A stretch of DNA of 64,000 nucleotides. It comes from Phytophthora sp. 'mugwort' (taxonomy: Eukaryota > Oomycota > Peronosporomycetes > Peronosporales > Peronosporaceae). The notes below the pieces were generated by a model. The model saw only the letters and a list, made by a program, of their open reading frames with translations, made no database searches and was not told the DNA's origin. Shown here one piece after another: positions 55,762-64,000 of this stretch; within the stretch, counting starts at the first letter, position 1; each line of letters begins with the position of its first letter. The position numbers and the translations under genes are program-made. The stretch is from NCBI GenBank assembly GCA_033558025.1, contig JAUCEF010000007.1, forward strand, positions 8,680,001 through 8,744,000. Direction: 5' to 3'.

Positions 55762-57933
55762 TTATATATATATGTCCGTGTGCTTGGGTGCTGCCTTTGA
55801 GCTGTTTGCCAGCAACGGTTCGGCTAGAAATTGCTCATCATCGAGCACTGTGCCGCCCGTGTAGACCATTTGGTCGTCGTCGTCACCTTCTTCTGTGTCG
55901 ATATCGTCGTCGTCGGTTTCGAAGTAAACAGCGGACGAGGACGTGGATTCGCCGTAGGTCGGTGACGGCAACGGCGCTGGAACAACGGCGATTTTATTCG
56001 GTGAAGAGGTTTTCGCAATTGGCAGTGACAGTGCGACGCAGATCCCGACGAAGTAGATGAACGAGGCAAAAACGTACGGAAATGCTTGAGACCAACGAGA
56101 TTGTCGAGTCATAGCAGCATACAACGACGAAAAAATGATTGGGCCAAGCGCGTCGAATACCGATCGAGCGCCGTAGATTGCGCCTTGCAGACGTCCTTGC
56201 TCCTGTAGTTCAACATTTGATCAATATCGTGAAAAATGCTTCCATTTCAAGATAGAGAAGAAACCCAGCCCGAGCCGGGTGTACCTTTTCCGACACGTTG
56301 ACAGACTTGAGAGCTGATATAGCAGGAAATGACAGGTCGCTGAGGCTGCCAGGCAGACTTGACGCGAAGACTACCCATTTGTGAGGGTAATACGCAGTTC
56401 CGGCAAATCCAACCGTTTTCACGAAGCTGGCGATCATTGCGATGATAATAACACCTTTCTCGTTAAAACAGCTCACCAGTGGCTTAAGCAGCAGACCTTG
56501 TCCCAGCAAAGATAATAATCCTCCAAGAAGCATCAGGTTACCGAAGTCCTTTACGTCGAACCCCACAATTGTCTAAAAATCACCACAGCAACGATTAAAT
56601 TGAATTATATCAGTCCGATGTCAGGTGCGCTACAGCGTTACTGAACCTGCGATGACTCACATTCAGGTAAAATGACTGAATCTGGAAAACTCCGTTCATG
56701 ACAAAAGTTGTAAGCGCGATCAAGCATGTCAGCCGCATGAACAATTGGTTTCGAAAGAGAATCGAAATGGCGCTGATGGGAGTCTCCATAACCCAACGCG
56801 TCTTGTTCATAGTTGTTCGAACAGGCAACGTTTCGGGTAGGATCACCAGCGCCCAAAGAACTCGCGACACGAAGAGGCCAGCAGTAATTTGTAAGATGTG
56901 ATCCTACGTAAAATAATTTCAAGTTAAGCGGGGCATAAGCCATTTCTTCAATAGAACACAAATACTTACTCGAGAGAAGAACGGTGCGATGAAGGCAGTC
57001 ATGCAGTACCCAACGGATTGGCTAGCAAAAAGAATTCCAAAAGCCGCCGCACGATCTTCAGGCTTGACAGTATCAGCGACTGAGGCACTCATGACACCAG
57101 CAGTCCTACAACAGAAGCGATGTCCATCGGCTAAATAAGAAATACTGTCTAGGTTGATCGACGGGTTAAATCCAATAGCTTACCCGAAACCGTAATCTAT
57201 CAGCCTCAAAACAAAGTATGGGGTGATGGAACCTTCTGGCTGCATGAAGTACATGACGGAGAATGGCGTGCCTACCCTTACAAGTTGGCTAAGCACTAGA
57301 AAAGGCTAAAGGTCACCACAAAAAAATGCACGGTCAGCAGCTCTACCCACCGCGTAGGATTCTTCTTCTGACATCAATCAACCTTGCGTCCATACACATC
57401 TGATGCTTGGCCAAGCATCGGTGCAAGTATGAAGTTGCATACGGATCCCATAGCCGAGAACAGACTTAAGAAATATCAAGCATTAGTAACCGCATTGAAT
57501 TTCACGTAGCATAGCATTGCTCCACACCTTGACAACCAAGCAGCCTGTCTAGAGCCGCCAGTACACGCCTAGTTGCAGCAAATATTAGCATCACGGGAGC
57601 TCACCATTCTCTGAAAGATTGACAGTGTTCTTCCGTACCTCATCGTGTGGATTGGTGCCGCAATCAATTGGCAGCCCACCTCGCTGCAATCTGGCAAAAT
57701 ACTACAAGAGCGCACAAGAAATGCACACCAAATTGGCATTTTGCACTGCTGCATTTTTGTGAAGAAATATATGTGCAGACCTCAGTCATGACGATGTAGA
57801 TGATGGGACTCATGAAGCCGAATGCCGCTTCGGTCAGGAATTGGAGCCCCACAATTGCGCCGAAACTGCACGACATGCCGCGCCTTCGCTGCGGCATATA
57901 GGGTGTGGTGGTGTCCATGCTAGTGTTCTCCAT
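55762..57933 (-). CDS. MFS transporter, MFSD14/HIAT1-like, copy B (nine exons)
   Basis: The exons on the minus strand are about 57,933-57,781, 57,701-57,639, 57,568-57,528, 57,464-57,383, 57,305-57,184, 57,105-56,970, 56,903-56,661, 56,572-56,285 and 56,202-55,762, giving about 522 residues. Intron number, positions and phases equal those of copy A, so the pair arose by tandem duplication of a complete gene. The loop 2-3 motif is LAPMLGQASDVYGRK. The start is the ATG at 57,933 (MENTSMDTTTP); the frame is open further upstream only with non-ATG codons. The C-terminal tail is acidic with AEPLL, as in copy A. The genes run head to tail, 171 bp from the copy B stop to the copy A ATG. Sequence divergence is moderate, with introns no longer alignable, so the duplication is not recent. 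Confidence 0.9.
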
Positions 57934-59217
57934 GTCGACGTTTGGTCGGATACTCGGAACTGCGGAGCAATACAAAAAGCAAGTGTCGTATTTGCAAGAG
58001 TTACCTTAAGAATTTATAAATTTGCAACTCCCTAACGTCATACTTCGCTAAGACGCCGTTACAACAAGAACTAGAAAGGCTGCCGAAATATCCGTGCCTA
58101 ATTCGAGACAAGGGAAGAAGTACAAATTATCAGTAAGGATGACCTTGTATTAAATAATAAATGGCAAGCCAACTCTCATCACCTACATCAAGGCAAACTC
58201 TATCCATCTTATGTAATAACTTTGCATTCGTACATCGCAAGTTTGTTTAAGCACTGGGGGCAGGATAATACGAAGTACACACGCTATTGCACAATAAATA
58301 GCAAGTAACTCCAGTAGATAGTTGTACCTTAGAAAAACAGCAATGCTCCCTCGACAAACGCAGATCTTAATCCATCAATACGCGCATAACGCAAAAAAGC
58401 AAAACTAACAATTTAGAAGCAATGTCCGGGGATAACGACCTGGCCAGGGCTGTTCCTGGTTGTGCGAGCTGGCACAAACGCTACTAAGCAATCCGTCATG
58501 GTACAATGCAAGGTTACTGCAAAATAAAATATGATGATACATGTATGATGATATTGACAACTATTAATACATGTACAGTGTAGATAGCATGGATCGATGC
58601 CGGTACATCGTCATCGCTATAGGAATAATGAAGCCAAACGATTGTTGAGCCCGAAGCTGACGACAGACGATAGCGCCAATTCTGCACGATGTGCCTCGCG
58701 ATTTGCATGGTGCAGTAATTTCGTTTCGATTTGTTCGACATTCAGATACTGAGTGTCATCTGACAACACGAATTTCGTCATGAAAAAAAAATCGGATAGA
58801 TATTTTAAGACAGTACTGGCAAGGCAAAATAATCAAAAATTGAAATGCTAATAAAAAGAACTAGTTTGGTTACAGAGCACGTTGGCACTCTGTCATACTG
58901 CTCTTTCTAGCTATCAGTAGAGTATGACCTCTTGACAGCTTCCGCAACGATTTGGCTGTCCCAAACGATCGATTCGTCTTCAGGAACATAATGGCTTCGA
59001 ACAAGATCGTGCCCAGCGTAGAAACGGGAGTGAAAGATATTGCACCACGTTGGATTATTGCAATGCCCGATTGCGGCACCAGCAGTACGGCAAGACACGC
59101 TTGCATCGGGCATCAGCATTGGCGCAATGGTCAGCTGAAGTTGCAACGCTTGCCAATACATTTGTTTCAATCACTTCACACCCGTCCAATAGTCATCCCA
59201 CAAAACTAGTTTAAACG
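57934..59217. other. Intergenic region without recognisable gene
   Basis: No gene can be supported. It contains AT-rich stretches and repeated ATACATGTA phrases near 58,535-58,575. The minus-strand frame at 59,170-58,907 (SRFYAGHDLVRSHYVPEDE) is open for 87 codons but starts without ATG and matches nothing known to me; it may be a transposon fragment. Confidence 0.45.
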
Positions 59218-59235
59218 CCCCCCCCCCCCCCCCCC
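59218..59235. repeat. 18-base C homopolymer
   Basis: A run of 18 C on the plus strand, equal to 18 G on the coding strand of the phosphoesterase. It starts within the TAG stop codon of that gene, so the 3' untranslated region begins with a G run. Its real length may be uncertain in an assembly. Confidence 0.85.
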
Positions 59236-60221
59236 TAACATTTGACTGGGATATCGAGCACTATGGGCGCATGTCTCGGCTTGGCAAGCAGCGTGCTGCT
59301 CGCAGCGTTCACAAACACGGTCTTCCCCACGCGTGTCGCTCCATACGCTTCATGGATATGTCCGAATATGTGGAAACTGGGTCGGATTCTCGACATGGTC
59401 TCCTTGAGCAGCGTCTCGCTGCCCACATGCAGCCCCGTGAACGTCGTGTCCAAAATTCCATGTGGTGGTCCATGTGTCACCAGCACATCCACATCCGCAG
59501 GGACTTTGGCCCAGTGTTGCTGGTCCGCAAAGCCTCGAGCCACATTGAACGCCCCTGCCCGTCCTGGAATCGGGGGCGTCATGGGGGATCCATAGATCTT
59601 CACCCCATTAATCACCACCGAGCGGTTCTCCAAGTACGTGCAGTTGGTCAGCAATGCTCTCGAGAGACTAGGGTCGTTGTACTCTTTATGGCGGAACGCC
59701 TTGTTCCAATGCTGGTCGTACTCCACTGCGTCCATACAAACGTCGTGGTTGCCTGCAATCACCAGCTTGTGCTTGTGCGGAAGCGTGCCTAGCCACTCAT
59801 CGAAGTCGCGGATCTCGTCATGGGTCCCGCGGTTCGTGAAGTCTCCGCAATGCAGCAGTACATCCCCGTCCGGGATGTTCTCGAGGTGGCGGTGCTTGGT
59901 GTGCGTGTCGGAGATGCAGACGACACGGAGCGTCCCCTTCTGTTGAGGATTGCTGGACAGGGAACTGGTCACCGCGTCCGACGTACGCAGCCACCTGCTG
60001 GTCCAGCCCAGCACTCCCACGCCGTTCCAGTGGACCCAGCGGAGAGCCAGAAGCAGCAGGAACAAGGTCGTGGTGACGGCTACGAAGGGGCCATAGAGAC
60101 CGTACACGACGGATACAATCGCTAGCATTAATAGAGCCAATCCGGCGACCGCCGCAGCCACGATCTGCTCGGGCGATGTATCGTGCGGAATGCGCCTCAG
60201 CACGTGCTCAGTCAGCGTCAT
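59235..60221 (-). CDS. Calcineurin-like metallophosphoesterase, membrane-anchored
   Basis: An intronless 328-residue protein. Two hydrophobic segments at about 20-40 and 44-62 anchor it to a membrane, with a catalytic domain from about 98. The di-metal motifs are in the normal order: Asp105 and His107 in SDTHTKH, Asp127 in CGDFTNRG, Asn158 and His159 in GNHD, His250 in VTHGPPHG, and His288 and His290 in FGHIHEAYG. This matches the MPPED1/MPPED2 type, enzymes that hydrolyse phosphodiesters such as cyclic nucleotides in vitro. MPPED2 has Gly in place of one His; here GHIH is intact, so full activity is expected. Two N-terminal membrane segments are unusual for that group. The start is the ATG at 60,221. 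The LRRC9-like gene starts 137 bp away in the opposite direction, so the short gap is probably a bidirectional promoter. Confidence 0.92.
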   Translation of the reverse strand: MTLTEHVLRRIPHDTSPEQIVAAAVAGLALLMLAIVSVVYGLYGPFVAVTTTLFLLLLALRWVHWNGVGVLGWTSRWLRTSDAVTSSLSSNPQQKGTLRVVCISDTHTKHRHLENIPDGDVLLHCGDFTNRGTHDEIRDFDEWLGTLPHKHKLVIAGNHDVCMDAVEYDQHWNKAFRHKEYNDPSLSRALLTNCTYLENRSVVINGVKIYGSPMTPPIPGRAGAFNVARGFADQQHWAKVPADVDVLVTHGPPHGILDTTFTGLHVGSETLLKETMSRIRPSFHIFGHIHEAYGATRVGKTVFVNAASSTLLAKPRHAPIVLDIPVKC

Positions 60222-60358
60222 TTTTTATTTATGGGAACATTAATACGACAGAGCCATGTTTAATTTAACCACATTTAAAATGTCCCGTGAATATGAAGAT
60301 TTCCCGTAGATACACGACATTGAAGTTGCTTTCCGAAAATAAAAAAAATAAATTACGG
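60222..60358. promoter_or_regulatory. Short bidirectional promoter region
   Basis: These 137 AT-rich bases separate the divergent start codons of the phosphoesterase and the LRRC9-like gene. Both promoters must overlap here. No strong match to the oomycete initiator is present; A-rich sequence (AAAAAAAATAAATTACGG) directly precedes the LRRC9-like ATG. Confidence 0.45.
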
Positions 60359-63300
60359 ATGAAACGACTTGAGTGGATTGTTGAGGCTTCGTCGTCGATG
60401 GAGACTGGACGAGGCAGCCCCATGCCCGACTCGAGCTCGTTGCCGCCCATTGCGACGCCTCCGCCGTCAGCCAAGCCCCACCGACCGCCTAGCAAGCAGT
60501 TGCAACGCGGTGCCAATGATCAGAGCAACCCACCGGCGGGTTCCGATGATGAGCTCCTGCCTGAGAGCGACACACTGCAGAGTGAGGCAATTGCAGAGCC
60601 TTGCAGCAAAGGAGATGGACTGTCGGCCTCGCAACAGGAGAAGATGCAGATCTTCGCGGCTTCGCCCGACCTCGAGCTGCTGTGCAGGGAGAACGGGCTG
60701 TCTGCGCTACAATTTGCGCGGAGTGGCGAGTCTGTGACGTCACTGGACGTGTTTCTAGGCTTTTGGACGTCAATGCGCAGCGTCATGTACTTCCCGGCGC
60801 TCCAAGAGCTCTCAATCATCAACCAGCCGACGATCTGTGAGCTTGACGGGATTGACCATTGCACGAATCTAGAGACGTTGCGTATCACAGAGTGCGGCCT
60901 CACGAAGATTGCCAAGCTAAGCGACTGTACGAAGCTGAAGGTGCTGGATTTAAGCTCCAATAGAATCCGGGGACTGGAAAATCTCGACACGCTTGTGAAC
61001 TTGGAGAAGTTGTGGGTGAATCAGAACCAACTGGAAAGGCTCGATGGATTGTGGCGGCTCACAAAGCTGACGCAGCTCTGGGCTTGCAGAAATCGCATCG
61101 ATCGTATCGATACAGCGCTGAATTGCTGCGTAAATCTCACGGAATTGAACCTGGCTGACAATCTACTGTCGAGTTTTAAAGGGTTACTATCGCTCGTGAA
61201 CTTGGATCAACTAGCTGTTCTCATACTGAGCGACCCTCACTTTGGTGACAATCCAGTGTGTCGGTTATGCAATTATCAAACATACTTGATGTGTCAACTT
61301 CCACGCTTGAATCTTCTCGATACAGTGGAGCTGTCTACTCGGAACAAGCAGATCGCTGAGGCCACGATGATTAAGAAGAAAATGTACTATAATATGCGGA
61401 TTAAGGCAATTAAACGCGACGTACATAGTCGAATCCGGCATGCTGAAAGTATTCGCACTCAGGCGGAACATCACGTGGAGACGAGCGTGTCAGCTTTGGT
61501 ACGACACAAGAAAGAGATCGAACGCTTTTTGCTTGAAAACAGCTCAAAACGATCGCAAAGTTTGCTGGACAAGTTGGAAAAAAAACTGGATTGTGTGAAT
61601 TCTTGTCTACGAGGTCGATACACTGCAGTCTATCGTATGAATCAAGATTTGGAGCGGCTACGGATAAGTTTGAGGTGTTCTTCAGAGATGAATATTGCAC
61701 GCTTGATGTTGGAGTTGGAGACTGGGGGCAATATTCGATTGGAGGATGGAAAGCCGTCTGACGCGTGGTTTGGCTCTTGCGTAGAGCTCGTGCGCTCGCG
61801 CTTATTTCTACCAGACTTGCGGAAAGTCGGCGTCACCGACATTCGAATCAATCGAGTTACAAGGATTAACAATCGATTCTTACGCAATCGCTTTCAGGCT
61901 CGAATGGAAGAGGTGCTTGTAGCTCCCGACAAGAAGATTAAAGATAATGTATCAAAGAAAGGGGTGACTGTCCCCAATGATAATGAGGGGGAACGAAAGA
62001 GTGAAAAGTCAAGTGATCGCACTTCGATTCAGTATGAGCAGGGGAATCAGCCTCAAAATCCATGTCGAGGGTCAACGCTGGAAAACTCTATGGAATATTT
62101 ATTTTATGCCCAGTCAGCACTTCTCGAGGACCAACGGTTGCGTCGCCCTGCAGACATCGAGCAACTATTTATCGCAGAGAATGGCTTCCGTGGATTTTCG
62201 GGACTTGGTACAACGGACTTTGGCGCCGCGATTAAGCTTTCGAATTCTATCGCATTGTTAGATGCACCGCGAGTCACTGCAACTCTCGTTGCTAAGGGTC
62301 GACAAGTTCAAGACAATGGGGCGACCCAGTCATCTCACAACTCATCAAGTCAGATTGGTTTGACCCAAGATATGAAGAAAGCACTGCAGCTTGTTGCCTG
62401 TGGAGACTGGAATCTACCTTGTGGATTGCTACTCGTGGCAAAGGTGTTTCCAGGATACACGAAATACATCAGCGATGCGGACATCGCTCTGGCGAAAACA
62501 ACCTCGGGGTCAACTCTTGGCAACGTTCAAGATTTCTCGGGGGTTCAAAGTCTGCAAGTGATGCATGGAGGTGCTGCAGCTACAACTGCAGGGGGAGATT
62601 CCACAGCAAACAAGCAGAAGCTGTACTATGTGTTTGATAGCGCTTTAGTTCTTCCAGAATATTTTGTGGAGTACCAATATGTTTTGGAGAATGATGTCCT
62701 TGCCTCATCAGATTATCTCCGGTCAATTAAATCACCGTGTGCAGTGCAGTGTGACGATGAAGATGTCGTCACTCTCGGTGCCGCTGCTAAACAGGTCGAC
62801 GATTTTGAGCGAAAGTATCGTATCCGGCGCTCTCAAAGCCCACAATCGCCCGAGAATAGCGTCTACTCCAGCACAGATGAAAGCATTGTTCGCTTGATTC
62901 AGATGGAGCCCTTGGTACCTGGATCAACTGCTTCGGACAAGAGAACCATGCCTAGTTTTTCAACACGGTTGCAAATGGCTGCTGCTAATCGAATCAAGTA
63001 TCTGAGCTTGCTTGGGTGTAAACTGGAGGTTATTCCGGACATGTCTTCACTAAAAGATCATCTTGACGTCCTGGTGCTAAGTTACAACAAGATTCAAGAC
63101 ACGAGTCCTCTTGCAAGTCTTTCCAAATTGCGAGCATTGGATATATCCTACAACCACATTGCGTACCTGGCACACCTCGAGAATCTCTGCAGTCTCGAGA
63201 CTCTGGAAGTAGCGCACAACTTGATTCGGTCATTTGATGACGTCAAGTGTTTTGGCCAAGCATTGGGGAAGTTGGCGCTGAAGCAGCTAGACCTCCGAAA

Positions 63301-64000
63301 GAACGGTATTTGTGAAGCCAAGAGATATCGGTTCCACATGCTCCAGTATTTGCCAAAGCTCGCTCAGCTTGATCAACAGACAGTATCGCAAGAAGAGATA
63401 CTTATCGCTCAAAGGTTGATCACTCAACTATCCCCGTCCAAAGTGTGGGCCCTTCACTGTCAAAAGACTTGTTGTAGTGTTCCGTTTGCTACAAATGAAG
63501 CGGCAAAATTCTCGACATCTGACCACCAACCTGAGTCTAATGATGAAGGAGATACTAACTCTTGTCGGCTTAGTCCTGAATGGAGCTCAGTGGAAGAGCT
63601 TGTCTTGAACCACGAATTACTAGAGTCAATCGAGGGTCTCACTAAAGCTGTGAATTTACGTGTGGCTTCTTTTTCGGACAATGCGATCAAGCGTATGGAT
63701 GGTTTACAAGCGTGCACAAGACTAGAAGAGCTCAGCTTGGACGATAATGAGATAACACAAATCGAGAATCTGGAGCAGCTCTCGTGTTTGAAAAAGCTAC
63801 AGCTTGGACGCAATCGCTTGACTGTCATTCAACATCTGAATGCACTCGAGAACCTGGTTCAACTCTCGCTGGAAGAGAACCAGATTTCGAGTTTGCGAGG
63901 CCTTGGATCGGCGTTAAAGCTGATGGAGCTCTACTTGGCCAATAATCACATTGAGAATTTAAAAGAGATCCAGCACCTGAAGCCGTTACCCAAACTAACA
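60359..64000 (+). CDS. LRRC9-like leucine-rich-repeat protein, partial (runs off window)
   Basis: The frame is open from the ATG at 60,359 to the window edge, 1,214 codons without a stop or intron. A Pro/Ser-rich start leads to a first LRR block at about 145-320 (SDS22-type repeats, for example LKVLDLSSNRIRGLENLDTL). A charged helical region follows at about 335-440 (KKKMYYNMRIKAIKRDVHSR). A middle domain covers about 578-775 and ends in KLYYVFDSALVLPEYFVEYQ. A second LRR block starts near 878 and continues to the end (LEELSLDDNEITQIENLEQL). This order fits LRRC9, a large protein linked to ciliated or flagellated eukaryotes, so it may act in the zoospore flagellum; that role is inference. The middle domain resembles a degenerate PARP catalytic fold. 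A second possible start lies at Met14. Confidence 0.85.
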   Translation, partial: MKRLEWIVEASSSMETGRGSPMPDSSSLPPIATPPPSAKPHRPPSKQLQRGANDQSNPPAGSDDELLPESDTLQSEAIAEPCSKGDGLSASQQEKMQIFAASPDLELLCRENGLSALQFARSGESVTSLDVFLGFWTSMRSVMYFPALQELSIINQPTICELDGIDHCTNLETLRITECGLTKIAKLSDCTKLKVLDLSSNRIRGLENLDTLVNLEKLWVNQNQLERLDGLWRLTKLTQLWACRNRIDRIDTALNCCVNLTELNLADNLLSSFKGLLSLVNLDQLAVLILSDPHFGDNPVCRLCNYQTYLMCQLPRLNLLDTVELSTRNKQIAEATMIKKKMYYNMRIKAIKRDVHSRIRHAESIRTQAEHHVETSVSALVRHKKEIERFLLENSSKRSQSLLDKLEKKLDCVNSCLRGRYTAVYRMNQDLERLRISLRCSSEMNIARLMLELETGGNIRLEDGKPSDAWFGSCVELVRSRLFLPDLRKVGVTDIRINRVTRINNRFLRNRFQARMEEVLVAPDKKIKDNVSKKGVTVPNDNEGERKSEKSSDRTSIQYEQGNQPQNPCRGSTLENSMEYLFYAQSALLEDQRLRRPADIEQLFIAENGFRGFSGLGTTDFGAAIKLSNSIALLDAPRVTATLVAKGRQVQDNGATQSSHNSSSQIGLTQDMKKALQLVACGDWNLPCGLLLVAKVFPGYTKYISDADIALAKTTSGSTLGNVQDFSGVQSLQVMHGGAAATTAGGDSTANKQKLYYVFDSALVLPEYFVEYQYVLENDVLASSDYLRSIKSPCAVQCDDEDVVTLGAAAKQVDDFERKYRIRRSQSPQSPENSVYSSTDESIVRLIQMEPLVPGSTASDKRTMPSFSTRLQMAAANRIKYLSLLGCKLEVIPDMSSLKDHLDVLVLSYNKIQDTSPLASLSKLRALDISYNHIAYLAHLENLCSLETLEVAHNLIRSFDDVKCFGQALGKLALKQLDLRKNGICEAKRYRFHMLQYLPKLAQLDQQTVSQEEILIAQRLITQLSPSKVWALHCQKTCCSVPFATNEAAKFSTSDHQPESNDEGDTNSCRLSPEWSSVEELVLNHELLESIEGLTKAVNLRVASFSDNAIKRMDGLQACTRLEELSLDDNEITQIENLEQLSCLKKLQLGRNRLTVIQHLNALENLVQLSLEENQISSLRGLGSALKLMELYLANNHIENLKEIQHLKPLPKLT

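Overview
The window looks like a piece of an oomycete nuclear genome, most likely Phytophthora or a close relative. The evidence is the mix of decayed Ty3/gypsy and Ty1/copia elements, pogo-like, Tc1-like and MULE DNA transposons, short introns of about 60-190 bp, a good match to the oomycete initiator motif upstream of one gene, and an intact LRRC9-type gene, a family linked to ciliated or flagellated eukaryotes. The species assignment is inference, because no database search was possible.

Layout. Positions 1-23,800 are repeat-rich and hold no gene I would call functional. They contain remnants of copia gag/protease (2.7-3.6 kb), gypsy integrase (4.7-5.6 kb), a pogo-like transposase (6.2-7.5 kb), copia pol (7.5-10.1 kb), an 865-bp element with terminal inverted repeats (11.3-12.2 kb), a gypsy structure with two nearly identical LTR/gag arms of about 0.96 kb facing outwards (12.2-18.1 kb, with a second pogo copy inside), and a second gypsy gag-protease block unusually rich in GGATCC (18.5-22.2 kb). 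Positions 25.4-43.4 kb form a second repeat block: a MULE, a broken SET-domain gene, a Tc1-like element with 105-bp inverted repeats, and a copia element split by a pogo element whose ends and TA duplication can be read exactly.

Genes. The functional genes are a serine carboxypeptidase (SCP1, 23,856-25,403), a Pro/Ala/Glu-rich single-pass membrane protein (31,476-32,078), sideroflexin (44,233-45,210), a four-exon UFM1 gene (45,533-46,050, minus), a 67-residue membrane protein (46,234-46,437), two divergent carboxypeptidases (SCP2 46,697-48,184 minus; SCP3 48,562-50,091 plus), an ACMSD-like amidohydrolase (50,280-51,443 minus), two tandem nine-exon MFS transporters of the MFSD14/HIAT1 type (53,437-57,933 minus), a calcineurin-like phosphoesterase (59,235-60,221 minus) and an LRRC9-like protein that runs off the right edge (60,359-64,000). 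A fourth carboxypeptidase survives only as an N-terminal piece at 40.3-40.8 kb and a C-terminal piece at 32.9-33.2 kb, with the Tc1-like and copia/pogo elements between them.

How they may work together. The three intact carboxypeptidases, the Pro/Ala/Glu-rich protein and the 67-residue protein all begin with the same short cytosolic tail, E-x-T-P-L within the first residues, followed by basic residues and one membrane segment. This resembles an acidic-dileucine endolysosomal sorting signal and suggests a local family of membrane-tethered vacuolar proteins. SCP2 and SCP3 are almost identical over about 515 bp in inverted orientation but diverge on both sides, which suggests recent gene conversion. 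These are the most interesting signals, together with the LRRC9-like protein, which seems to carry a degenerate PARP-like domain between its two LRR blocks.
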